Notes under the pieces: model-generated
Told to the model about the DNA's origin: nothing
Seen by the model: only the letters and a program-made list of their open reading frames with translations
The model's database searches: none
Assembly: GCF_031143425.1 (NCBI RefSeq)
Contig: NC_090444.1
Coordinates: 1,533,684,782 to 1,533,748,781 of the forward strand
Direction: 5' to 3'
From: Pleurodeles waltl
Taxonomy: Eukaryota; Chordata; Amphibia; Caudata; Salamandridae
DNA length: 64,000 nt
Program-made: the position numbers and the translations under genes
Part shown: one piece after another, positions 9,800-20,970 of the stretch
Layout: each line of letters opens with the position of its first letter
How positions within the stretch are numbered: the stretch's first letter is position 1

Positions 9800-11775
9800 A
9801 GTTAGGTTATTTTATGTTATACATACTTGTCAGGTGTGCGATTCACTTGGGACTGTATCTTGGTGCTGGAAAAGCAGGACCAGCATGATTCGAGATGGGC
9901 TTGGCCTAATTGAAGAGTCGTGCCTTCCATTTCTTGTGAAATTCAAGAATTGAGGAGGTGGGGCTGATGTGCAAGGGAAGGTTGTTCTAGGCTTTGTGAT
10001 TGAGGTAACAGAAATTGCAACTGCCGGTTCTGGTTCTGTGTATGCCAGGGATGTCTCTAAATAAGAGTACCGATGAGCAGAGGTGTCTGTTTGCATGTTG
10101 GAAGTTGGTGTAGTTGTTAAGGTATGTGGGGACAATGTTGTGTAAGGCTTTGAATGTGTGTGTGAGGAGTTTGAAGAGTGCTCTTTTGTGGACGGGGAGC
10201 CAGTGGAGCTCTTTAAGGTGTGGTGGTGTCTTGTGAGTGTGAGGTGGGCTTTTTAGGTGACCCTTGCTGCAGCGTTCTGTATGGTGTTGAGCAATCTGAT
10301 GAGTTGAGCATTGCTTCCAATGTAGAGAGTGTTGCTGTAGTCCAGTTTGCCTATGGTGAGGGCTTGGTTGACGGTTCTGCGAGTATTGGTGGGGAGCCAT
10401 TTGAAGATTTTCCTCAGCATCTTGAGTGTGTGGAAGCAGGATGCTGAGACTTCATTCACTTGGTCAGTCATGGTGAGTTGGCTGTTGAGGAGTATTCTGA
10501 GGTTCCTGGCGTGGGTAATTGGTGGAGGGTGCATGCCTGTTCAGCAGGACACTAGGTGGAGGTGTTTCTACTGAAGATTGCATTTGTCTTGTCAGTGCTG
10601 AGCCTCAGGCAGTTGGCTCTCATCCTTCCAGTGACTTCGGTCATGCTGGAGGAAAAGTTAGTCTGAATGTTCGGTATTTTGTTAGTGAGGGAGACTAAGA
10701 GTTTGATGTCATTGTAATAGGATATGATGTTGATGCCATGGGTGCGAAGATGTTGGCGAGAGGTGGCATATATGCATGAAACAGGGTGGGGCTGAACAAT
10801 GATCCTAATGGGGTTTTGCAGATGAGGTTGACGATGTCTGAGAAAAAGGTGCAGAGCTGACTGATTGGGTGCAGTCTGTCAGGAAGGAGGAGATTCAGTG
10901 AAGTGTTGATTATTGGATACCGGCTTCATGTAGTCATTGGGTGAGAATGGGGTGGGAGAATTTGTTGAAAGCTGCTGAGAGGTCCAGTGGGATGAGGGCC
11001 ATGGTATCTCCTCTCTCCAGGATCATGTGGATGTCATGTGTTGCAGCAGTGAGGGCCATTTCCATGCTGTGGTTGGACCTTAATGCAGATTGCAATATGT
11101 CAAGGATGTGGTTGTCATTGAGGAGTGTAGTGAGTTTTTTTGTTTGCCGAGATAGGTAGCAGGGAGAAGGGCCATTAGTTGGCTAGTATCATTGGATCTG
11201 CTGAGGATTTCTGCGGTGTCTTTCCAGGCGGCCTGGTAGGTGCTTGTAGAAATGGAGCCATTCAGAATCGGGGAGAATGCTATACTGATGGGGTCCAGTC
11301 CTTTGATGAAGATGTGGTGCGGGAAGGGATCTAAGTGGGCTCTGGAGTGTATGGACTGCATGGCTACAGTAGTTTCCTCCATTGTGGTGGTGGGCAAGGC
11401 GGAAAGAGTGGTCTCCTGGGTGGAGATGTGCAGGCGAGTTTCAAGGGTGCAGGCGTCTGGTTGGAGCTCTGCGTTGCCATAGACTTTGCTGATTTAGTTG
11501 CTGTGAAATATGGACCGTACGTTGCAGAGGTCCTGAGAGCGAGTGAGGCTGGTGGCGCTTCCTGCTGGGGACGTGAAATTTTTCACAATGTTGAAGATTT
11601 CCTTTACACTGTTGGTGCTACCTTCAATGCGATCTCTGATTGTGGAGCATTTGGTAGGTCTGATATGCTGACATTTCCTTTTGCTTTCATTTGTCCAGTT
11701 TATCATTCTCAGGCCTCTGCTTTTTTTCTGCTGCTCGCACCCTTTCTGCATCAGTTTGCTTTCCTTTGATTTCAT
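9800..11775 (-). pseudogene. L2-type LINE fragment: reverse transcriptase region
   Basis: Minus-strand broken frames follow the L2 polymerase order from high to low coordinates. They are: the endonuclease-RT linker (11494-11775), a pre-palm segment (11080-11397), a degenerated YADD box read as YYNDIKLLVSL at about 10685-10735, then THARNLRILLNSQLTM and LDYSNTLYIG...NAAARVT (10253-10534) and ELHWLPVHKRALFKLL (from about 10215). The ELHWLPV segment is typical of the C-terminal L2/CR1-like region. It ends at about 9800-9825 in an AT-rich TATGTATAAC-type tail. Frames are interrupted repeatedly, so it is inactive. It cannot be one copy with the 5.2-6.3 kb fragment because endonuclease and RT would be in the wrong order for the minus strand. 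Confidence 0.75.
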
Positions 11776-11940
11776 TTGTGCTGTTTTTCACTCTTTTTGC
11801 CACTATTTTCCAATCTTACACTTTTTCTCTTTCGTTGTCTTCGAACTCTGTGCCTCTGTTTTTGCCTTATTGCTTTGTTCCTGCTTTTCCCATACTGCTT
11901 TGTCTCTTTTTGCCTTCTCCCCATAGCTACCTACTGCTTT
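11690..11940. repeat. Pyrimidine-rich stretch
   Basis: T/C-rich on the plus strand, rich in CTTT and TTCC words. It produces several overlapping open frames with Phe/Leu/Cys-rich translations that are compositional, not genes. Confidence 0.6.
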
Positions 11941-11995
11941 AGGCAGCATTGCCCTCGCAGCCGTCCCCCTTTTTCTTCTCTAATGCAGTAGCCTC

Positions 11996-11999
<4 letters not shown>

Positions 12000-12038
<39 letters not shown>
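12000..12038. repeat. (TC)n microsatellite
   Basis: An uninterrupted TC dinucleotide run of about 19 units. Confidence 0.95.
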
Positions 12039-12039
<1 letters not shown>

Positions 12040-12041
<2 letters not shown>

Positions 12042-12830
12042 TCTTTGCCTTTTTGCCTCTGTTTACTCTATCAGCACAGCACAAAGCCTGAGTCTGCCCC
12101 TGCAGAATGTGATGAGAAGCCACAGAAACTCCCATATATCATCATCATAGATATACATAGCCTTGAACTGGGTCTCTCTAACCCATACATGTAGCTTTAA
12201 AGTATGCTCGCCATGCTTACATTAGTGGTGTAGGTGCAAGAAATAATGATTCATAACGCAGACACATATATGGTAACATATAAAGTAACAAACTCATCCA
12301 GACCTGTAGATTGAAATCCCTGTGCCCCTTCTGTTAGAAAGAAGAGATAGAAATCATGCATTATGACGAGCAGGAATCACACAGTGTACCAGCACTAGTT
12401 AGAACTATTTAGAATTGTTTGCACACAGTCCCGAAATGTGGGTGCCAGTGTTAAGCAACATAGATGATCACCAACACAACCTGCAAGACAACAAACATGA
12501 CAATCAGCAGTGGCAGAAATGGCTATGCCTCCTAGAGCAGAAATTATTAAGGTGGTGCAGAGCTGCCATCAGAGAAGGGTCATGTTGCAAGAGGCATGTT
12601 GTGGTTTTTCTGCCACCAGGGGAACTCCAAGCCGTAGAGAAATTGATGTTGGCAATGAAATATAAAAAATTGAAGGCAATGGGTGTCTTGGGTGGAAAGT
12701 GGGGGGCATGAGACTATCTATTACCCAAGAATTTCAAGTCATGACTTTGAGCATGGGCTTTGAGACTGAGGCAATGACCACACTTTGCGTTGGTCTATGT
12801 AATGACAGCACCAAGCACAGGTAGCAAAAC
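12040..12830. other. Unannotated spacer
   Basis: The open frame at 12415-12711 shows no family I recognise. No repeat is evident. Confidence 0.35.
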
Positions 12831-12833
12831 TTA

Positions 12834-12989
12834 GGCCCGTATGTCTACTTTTTAAGCGCTGCATTTGCGTCATTTGTTTGACGCAAAGCTACTCAAACTT
12901 ACAAAATACAATTATATTTTGTAAGCTTGCGCCGCTTTTGCATCAAAAAGCGGCGAAAATGCGGCGCTAAAAAAGTATAAATTTGGGCC
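12834..12989. mobile_element. 156-bp MITE, TSD TTA
   Basis: Ends GGCCCGTATGTCTACTTTTT and AAAAAGTATAAATTTGGGCC are inverted; TTA lies at 12831-12833 and 12990-12992. The interior has GCGTCA...TGACGC and TACAAAATA...TATTTTGTA small palindromes. Same family and same length as 14353-14508. Confidence 0.85.
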
Positions 12990-12992
12990 TTA

Positions 12993-13980
12993 CTGTTTCC
13001 ATACAGTGGTTCGGCATGCCAGTGGATAGGTTCGCAAATGCCATTGGTCTGCGTTCCTGTCAACATTTAGTACGGGATAGCACATTGCAGCAAGGGTGTT
13101 ACCACAGGCCTGACACTCCCTCAAACTGTGTAAGCAAGTACTTGGGAGGGAGTGCCTGCTCTAGAGAACAAGGACACATTCATCTTCGGGAGTGCCTCTG
13201 TGCCTAATGTCTAGAGTGAACGTCACACCAGAAGTCGTAGTTAGGCCCTTTGATTTTTTTTGTTATGGTCTCGGGACTGGTTCATGTACAAAATGTCTTG
13301 ATTGCACAAAAAATATGCTGCTGGAGATATTTTCTCCTCAAACCAGTACCCTTGCTTTTAATTCCTAGTGAATGTGAAGTGTGCCCTTGGGGTCAGTCTG
13401 TGACTTTGAATATTGTCCCCCAAATTTTGAAATTATTGTTTTCATTATAAGATTTGGTACATTTCTAGTACTATTGATACAGTACTATCTTTGGGAGAGG
13501 AACAGGAAAGCAGTGAAAAAGCAGCTGTGTATACCCTCTGCATTTTACTACATGTTTACTTTTTTTCTTATGTGTACTCTCGGTGAGCAGCACTATTCAG
13601 TGCTTGCCAGAACTGGCAGATGATAACATTTCATGGTCATGCGTCTTGTGAATACAAAGAAAGTTATTGTAGTTATGTAAACTGTATGACTGTTTGCATC
13701 TTCATTTAATATGTAGTGCAATTAACTTGAAAATGGTTGTCTGCATGTCCCTTCTTGAGCTGCTTTGGTTGCTTCCTGCCCTAGGATGTGGAAGCGATTC
13801 TGATGGTCTGACAATCCATCGTCAGGTGCTAAGGGAAGGCGTTTCATTGTTGCAATGATGTGCACTATGGCAAAACAGACAATTAATTTACGGAAATGGT
13901 AATAATTATTGGTATATTGTAGGCATCCAATATATGATGGTGTGTCTCTCTGGTAAAATAATTGTCAAGAAAAATATTGG
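12993..13980. other. Unannotated spacer
   Basis: Nothing recognised. Open frames at 12983-13207 and 13250-13623 have no motif support. Confidence 0.35.
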
Positions 13981-13984
13981 TCGA

Positions 13985-16567
13985 TCTTGTCATATTTGGC
14001 ACATTCGTTGCACAATAGTGCCATCTCATGCCACCACTATCCCCAGCCTCTGCCAATGCGGGGTCGACTGATCCATTTTCAGCAGCTTTGGCACCATTCA
14101 GTTTCCGATGCCTGGGCAAGGCAAGTTGTCTCACATGGCTACAAAATCAGTTTCGTCCACCTACCTCCTTGACGTTCCAGGCTACGCCACCTTCAAGGAA
14201 TTCGTTTAGTTCTCATGTTTTGGTGATAGGGGTCGATTTGTTATTATCCAAGGCTACGATAATCCCAATTCCTCCCGAGGAATATTTTCACCGTTACTAT
14301 TCCACTCTCTTTTTAGTTCAGAAAGCCTTAGGGGAGTTCTGGCTAGAATTTAGGCCCATATTTATACTTTATTAGCGTCGCATTTGCGTCATTTTTTGAC
14401 GCAAAAACGGTGCAAACTTGTAAAATTCAATTATATTTTGTAAATGTATGCCGTTTTTTCGTCAAAAAGCGGTACAAATGCGACCCTAAAAAAGTATAAA
14501 TATGGGTCTTAATCTCAAGGGTGTAAACTTTTTTATTCCCCACAAACTATTAAATGTGATTTTTTTTTCAGGTGGTTTTGCCACTGCTCAAGGAAGGGCT
14601 ATTTCGTCACATCTCTTGACTTGATGGACGCATATTTTCACATGTGATTCATCCATAATGCCAACAGTTTCTTCAATTTGCAGTATGGGGGAAACACTAT
14701 CAGTTTCGGATCCTTTCCTGCAGGATAGCCTTAGCACCAAGAGTATTTACGAAATTGTTGGCACCACTGGGGGGTATTTTGCATTCTAGGGGACTTCAGG
14801 CATGAGACAGAACAGGACCTCAGGAAGGTCTGCGACCTGCTTCATAATCACTGTTATGCTGAATATTACAACCTCTCATTCTTCCCTATCTCACCTTCTA
14901 CAAGTCATTGGAGCTCTAATCTGCACAGACACTGGTCAGGTTTTCCTGTCAGAGGACAGGAAGATCAAGTTATTAATTAATTTGTCCTCTATGCTCAGCA
15001 TGTCCTAGTCTTCTGCGAGATTGTTGTTGAGGAGTCAGGGGGAGATGGCATCCACACTGACTATTCTGTCAATGTATCCTCTTCTACATTACCTTCTCTG
15101 CTACTGGCCTCTGACCCCCCAGACTTGTGAATCTCCAATTCCTGAAATGCCAGAGATTTGTCAGGATCTTCAGTAGTGGTTGATTCCTGAGCATCTCAAC
15201 AGAGGTTTCTCTCTGACTCAAATTTCCTTGGGAACTGTGACAACTGATGTCAGAAAGATCGGGTAGGGGCCATTTGCAGGTCTCTGTCAGCTCAGGGCAA
15301 GAGGAACAGGATAGAGTCTCAGAAGCCTTCGAATTGGAGGGCTCTCAAGGGGGTTTAGGGCAAGAGAAACAGAACAGAGTCACAGAATTCTTCCTATTGG
15401 AGGGAGCTTGAGGTGTTTCAGATAGCGCTTTATTTGCTCACTTTTTCTATTCTGAATCAGGTGGTCTGTATTCAAACAGACAACCAAGTGGTACGATCCT
15501 ACCTCAGTCATCAGGAAGGCGTACATCTGAGGCTTTTTTGCCTTTCTGTGAGGTATGTCTGTGGGCAGAGAAGAATCTCCTTTCTGTGTCGGCAGTGTAT
15601 CTTCCAGGAACGATGAATGGGCCTGAAGGTCCACTCAGCAGGAAATTCCCATCTTCAGTGTCCCTCTGTGTCTCTCCTCTCCTGTTTCAGTCAACTACTG
15701 AGACATTCAGCCCCCCATGCTGTACCTTTTTGCCACTTAGAAAAATGCTGTCTTTCCTAGTTTTTTCAGTCTGATTGCCTCTCCCCAGGTGTGGGCAAGA
15801 GGTGCTTTTTGGATCAAGCTGCCTCTGGGTCTCCTGTATGCTTTCCCCCATTTACACTCATTCCGAGGGTGGTAAGGAAGGTTGAAGCAGGTGGGGTGGA
15901 ACTCTCTCAAATTGCTCCAGCATGGTCGTAAAGGTCTTGGTTCCCTTTTCTCCTTCCACTATCAATGGTACCTCATTGGGTGTTTCCCATTCAGCTTTTA
16001 CCTGCAAAGACTCAATCTGGGAGTTTGGCACTTGAAAGGAGGACCTTAATGGAACAGGGGTGTTCTTGGGAAGTGGCCCTTTCCATTCAGCAATCTAGAC
16101 AGCCCTCTACTCCAAAGTCCTATGCCCAACCCTGGAATAATTTCAAGCTCTGGTGTGTGAAGAATGCTCTTTTTCCTTCCTCTTGTGACCTGGTCAAAGT
16201 TTTAGACTTTCTTAGCAATGGGTTCCTTTTAGGCCTGGGGTCTCTTCACTGAGGGCTCCGTGGGAGACTACTTAAGTATTCAGGGGAGAACAGACTCAGA
16301 AAATTGCCACCCTGGCTTCTCGCCTGTTGAAGAGTTTTTACCTCAGACAATCAGTTGTACACTGCCCAGTACCTGCTTTGGATCTACCTTTGGATATCAG
16401 GGCCTTTCAGTTGCAGCCATTTGAGCTTCTTGCCTCTGCACACTTGAGGTTTCTGACTTCATAGGTTTGTTTCCTAGTTGTCACATGTTCAGGCAGATGG
16501 GTTGGTGAAATCACAGCACATTTTTCCTCAGCTCTTTATTTAAATTTTTTCCTAGATCAAGAAAACT
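13985..16567 (+). pseudogene. DIRS-type retroelement, RT-RNase H-tyrosine recombinase relic
   Basis: A decayed plus-strand DIRS polyprotein, a class that inserts with a tyrosine recombinase instead of an integrase. Seen in order across shifting frames: LTFQATPPSRNSFSS and PPEEYFHRYYSTLFLVQKA (RT N-terminal part, 14120-14330); SLDLMDAYFHM at 14610-14650 (RT motif A type, followed by a stop); DTGQVFLSEDRKIKLL (14925-14980); RNase H wording QTDNQVVRSYLSHQEG and WAEKNLLSVSAVYLPG...LSRKF (15470-15650); and recombinase N-terminal wording SIQQSRQPSTPKSYAQPW near 16085. Weak recombinase sequence runs to about 16567. Many stops and frameshifts make it dead. A 156-bp MITE splits the RT part at 14353-14508. 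Confidence 0.8.
14353..14508. mobile_element. 156-bp MITE inserted in the DIRS relic, TSD TTA
   Basis: Ends GGCCCATATTTATACTTTAT and AAAAAGTATAAATATGGGTC are inverted; TTA lies at 14350-14352 and 14509-14511. It matches the MITE at 12834-12989 along its length. DIRS reading resumes just after it with a segment like NLKGVNFFI, so the MITE came after the DIRS element. Confidence 0.85.
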
Positions 16568-16600
16568 GAGCACGGCGGTCATCTCAACACTACAAAAGAG

Positions 16601-18477
16601 TGTCCCACGAAGCCGGTGGTAAACTCAGCGAGTTAAGCAATGCAGGACAGAGTGCTGAGGACCAGGGCTATGCTGTGCACGAAGGATTCCTTGCAAAAGT
16701 GCACAGAAGCCCTAGCAGCTGTAGTTCATGCAGTACGCAGGATTACTGCCTGGCGTGGGGAGGCAAAGGCTTACCTCCACTAAATTAGGACAGATGGACC
16801 ACTGGACTGTCAGGGTCACTTGGATCCAGCTCCTGTGTTCCAGGGACCACGCTCGTCAAGATGAGAGGGGACCCAGAGGACCGGTGAAGCAGAAGTTTGG
16901 TGCCTGCGTTAGCAGGGGGAAGATTCCGTCGACCCACAGGAGATTTCTTCTTCGTTTCCAGTGCAGGGTGAAGGCAGATAGCCCCCAGAGCATGCACCAC
17001 CAGGAAACAGTTGAGAAAGCCAGCAGGATTAGGCGCTACCATGACTGGTAGTCTTCTTGCTACTTTGTTGCAGTTTTGCAGGCGTCCTGAAGCAGTCAGC
17101 GGTCGATCCTTGGCAGAAGTCAAAGAGGGAGATGCAGAGGAACTCAGGTGAGCTCTTGCATTCATTATCTGAAGCGAAGCCCATAGGAGAGACCTAAATA
17201 GCCCTCAGAGGAGGATTGGCCACCTAGTCATGGAAGCACCTATCAGGAGGGGTCTCTGATGTCACCTGCTGGCACTGGCCACTCAGATGCCTCCATTGTG
17301 CCCTCACACCTCTGCATTGAAGATAGTAGAGGTCTGGGACACACTGGAGGAGCTCTGGGCACCACCCCTGGGGTGGTGATGGACAGGGAAGTGGTCACTC
17401 CCCTTTCCTTTGTCCAGTGTCGTGCCAGAGCAGGGGCTGGGGGATCCCTGAACCAGGGTAGACTGGTTTATGCAAGGAGGGCACCATTTGTGCCCTTCAA
17501 AGCATTTCCAGAGGCCAGGAGAGGCTACTCCTCTCAGGCCCTTAACACCTATTTCCAAAGGGAGGGGGTGTAACACCCTCTCTCAGAGGAAATCCTTTGT
17601 TCTGCCGTCCTAGGACTGGGCTGCCCAGACCCCAGGAGGGCAGAAGCCAGTCTATGGGTTGGCAGCAGCGGTAGCTGCAGTGAAAACCCCGAAGAGCTGG
17701 TTTGGCAGTACCTGGGGTCCATGCTGGGGCCCCAGGGATGCATGGGATTGCCACCCCAATACCATATTTGGCATGGGGGGACAATCCCATGATCTTAGAC
17801 ATGTTACATGGCCATATTCGAAGTTACCATTGTTAAGCTACATATAGGTATTTACCTATATGAAGTGCACGCGTGTAATGGTGTTCCCGCACTCACAAAG
17901 TCTGGGGAAATTGCCCTGAACTATGTGGGGGCACATTGGCTAGTGCCAGGGTGCCCTCACACTTAGTAACTTTGCACTTAACCTTCACCAAGTGATGGTT
18001 AGACATATGGGTGACTTATAAGTTACTTAAGTGCAGTGTAAAATGGCAGCGAAATAACGTGTGTGTTATTTCACCCAGGCTGCAGTGGCAGTCCTGTGTA
18101 AGAATTGTCTGAGTTCCCTATGGGTGGCAAAAGAAATGCTGCAACCCATAGGGATCTCCTGGAACCCCAATACCCTGGGTACCTAAGTACCATATACTAG
18201 AGAATTATAAGTGTGTTCCAGTGTGCCAATTAGAATTGGAAAAAATGGTCACTAGCCTGCAGTGACAATTTTAAAGACAGAGAGAGCATAAGCACTGAGG
18301 TTCTGATTAGCAGAGCCTCAATAACACAGTTAGGCACTACACTGGGAAGACACATTCAGGCCACAACTATGAGCACTGAGGACCTGGCTAGCAGGAACCC
18401 AGTGAGACAGGCAAAACCAAACTGACACACAAGTGAAAATGGGGGTAACATGCCAGGCAAGATGGTACTTTCCTACA
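16601..18477 (-). mobile_element. Long terminal repeat, minus orientation
   Basis: Reading the minus strand, it starts TGTAGGAAAGTACCATCTTG (18477 downward) and can end TTCGTGGGACA at 16601, giving the TG...CA ends of an LTR. A CTATTTAGGTCTCTCCTATGG segment near 17180-17200 may be the promoter/R area. No matching 5-bp duplication is visible (AAGAG left, CATGC right). It may therefore be one LTR of a truncated element, or my inner boundary may be off. No coding region is supported; open frames on both strands here are incidental. Confidence 0.6.
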
Positions 18478-18936
18478 CATGCGCTCACAGAGGATTACAT
18501 TACTCCCATTTGTACCATCTTCTGTACTTCCTCCCCCATAGCACTACACCGGGTATTATATAGGGTCAGAGTTGCACTTGTTTAACTGATTCCATGACAA
18601 TAGAATGCTGGATTATTTGTGTATGCCCTGGATTTGTAGAAAAAGTACCTGGACATAACTCCAGCTGCTTCTCCAACTAATGTCACTTCTCATGTTCCAG
18701 CCCTGGATCTATAGTTTGCAGGTTCTGTCTACTGAACCCCTCCTTTTTAATACAGAGAACTGGAAGAGCCCCTACTATTTTTAAGCAGATACAAATGGCA
18801 ACTCTGGGATTCTTTCTTTACAGAATTAAGCTCTAGTTTGTAGGTTACCAGGGTCACTTGTTTTTATGATCCTGAAGGGGGCCTACCACTGGCTCAACAT
18901 CTTGTGGTCAGAGATAGGCAATAACAGAAGCACATA
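18478..18936. other. Unannotated spacer
   Basis: Nothing recognised between the LTR and the Harbinger element. Confidence 0.35.
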
Positions 18937-19796
18937 GGCCCTCATTACAACCCTGGCGATCGGTGTTAAAGTGGCGGTAAAACCGCCAAGAGGCCGGTGG
19001 AAAAAAAATGGAATCACGACCATGACAGCCACTTTAACACTCCGACCGCCACAGCGGTACAAACAAACAGCCCGGCGGTCACCGCCAATAGACAGGCGGA
19101 ACACAATGTACCGCCCACCCTATCACAACACGGCAATCCGCCACCTTTTCCAGGGCGGAACCAACACAATCAAAAACACGGCGGAAACAGAACTTGGAAG
19201 GGAAAACACTCACCTCACCACACCCCACGAGGAACCAGGACACCATGGAGCCAGAACTCCAGATACTCCCTGCGATAGTCTTCCTGCTACTCTATCAGGA
19301 GAACCAAAGTGGCAATGACCACGGTGAGTACTGCACCTACAACACAGGGGAGGTGGGGGGGGAAAGAGAGTGACATACACACGCAACACGCAACACCCCC
19401 ACCCCCACCCTCACCCAAAACACCATACACACAAATACATGCTGCAACATTACATATACACCCCCCCACTTCTCCTGGAAGAAAGCAAGGACAAAAGGAA
19501 ATGATATGAACGATTGTAATCAATAAAAATCCAGTACTCAAAACCCTAAATACAGTATATACAATTATGTACAACAGGTACACAAGTCTGGGTAGTGCAC
19601 CAATTATTGTCCGTGGACCACTGGGCCCAAAATGCATGGACGAGGCCCACACATGACACCAGACTTCAGACTGAGAGAGCACTTCAGAGGCATCAGATCA
19701 AAATGAAACAGGCACCTCAGGGAGAGGAGGGGCACCTCAGCCAGATGAATGCACAACGCCACTGCTCCACGAGGGGGCTCCATGCCCATTGATGTA

Positions 19797-20030
19797 TCCT
19801 GGGGAGTGCAAAGCCACAGCCTCTCAAGTCTCTCCAGTGGGTGGTTTGCCCACTGCTTTATCCTGGGGAGTGCAAAGCCACAGTCTCTCAAGTCTCTCCA
19901 GTGGGTGGGTTGCCCACTGCTTTATCCTGGGGAGTGCAAAGCCACAGTCTCTCAAGTCTCTCCAGTGGGTGGGTTGCCCACTGCTTTATCCTGGGGAGTG
20001 CAAAGCCACAGTCTCTCAAGTGGATGCCTT
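19797..20030. repeat. 64-bp tandem array in transposase intron 1
   Basis: Units start TCCTGGGGAGTGCAAAGCCA at 19797, 19861, 19925 and 19989, an exact 64-bp period. Three full units and one partial are nearly identical. The last unit changes sequence at about 20020, where the 74-bp array begins. Confidence 0.95.
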
Positions 20031-20033
20031 TCT

Positions 20034-20970
20034 CCACTGGTTCTGGAGGGGGTTTTGTGCCCAGAGTGCTTCATCCTGCCAAGGACAGAGGTAGTGGATG
20101 TGATACTCCACTGTTTCTGGAGGGGGCTTTGTGCGCAGAGTGCTTCATCCTGCCAAGGACAGAGGTAGTGGATGTGATACTCCACTGGTTCTGGAGGGGG
20201 CTTTGAGCCCCGAGTGCTTCATCCTGCCAAGGACAGAGGTAGTGGATGTATCTCTCCACTGGTTCTGGACGGGGCTTTGTGCCAGAGTGCTTCATCCTGC
20301 CAAGTACGGAGGTAGTGGATGTGATACTCCACTGGTTCTGGAGGGGGCTTTGTGCCCAGAGTGCTTCATCCTGCCAAGAACAGAGGTAGTGGATGTGATA
20401 CTCCACTGGTTCTGGAGTGGGCTTTATGCCCAGAGTGCTTCATCCTGCCAAGGAAAGAGGTAGTGGATACCTTTCTCCACTGGTTCTGGAGGAGGCTTTG
20501 AGCCCAGAGTGCTTTATCCTGCCAAGGACAGAGGAAGTGGATTTATCTCTCCACTGGTTCTGGAGGGGGCTTTGTGCCCAGAGTGCTTCATCCTGCCAAG
20601 GACAGAGGTAGTGGATGTGATACTCCACTGGTTCTGGAGTTGGCTTTGTGCCCAGAGTGCTTCATCCTGCCAAGGAACAAGGTAGTGGATACCTTTCTCC
20701 ACTGGTTCTGGAGGAGGCTTTGAGCCCAGAGTGCTTCATCCTGCAAAGGACAGAGGAAGTGGATGTATCTCTCCACTGGTTCTGGAGGGGTCTTTGTGCC
20801 AAGAGTGCTTCATCCTGCCAAGGACAGAGGTAGTGAATGTGATACTCCACTGGTTCTGGAGGGGGCTTTGTGCCCAGAGTGCTTCATCCTGCCAAGGACA
20901 GAGGTAGTGGATGCCTTTCTCCACTGGTTCTGGAGGGGGCTTTATGCCCAGAGTGCTTCACCCTGTCTCA
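20034..20970. repeat. 74-bp tandem array in transposase intron 1
   Basis: About 12.5 units of a 74-bp repeat (CCACTGGTTCTGGAGG... starts at 20034, 20108 and so on to 20921). Units differ by a few substitutions; one is 1 bp short. Most units can form a small hairpin, AGTGGA and TCCACT around 8 bases. Because 74 is not a multiple of 3 and stops are rare, long overlapping frames arise on both strands. They are not genes: the array lies between a good splice donor (19324) and acceptor (20970-20971). Confidence 0.95.

Noticed and set aside
5244..11775. A single L2 element spanning both minus-strand fragments
   Set aside because: For a minus-strand element the endonuclease should lie at higher coordinates than RT; here it is lower, and each fragment ends in its own 3' tail.
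16728..17802. Open frames of about 90-126 codons on both strands
   Set aside because: They lie in an LTR with no protein similarity and overlap one another.
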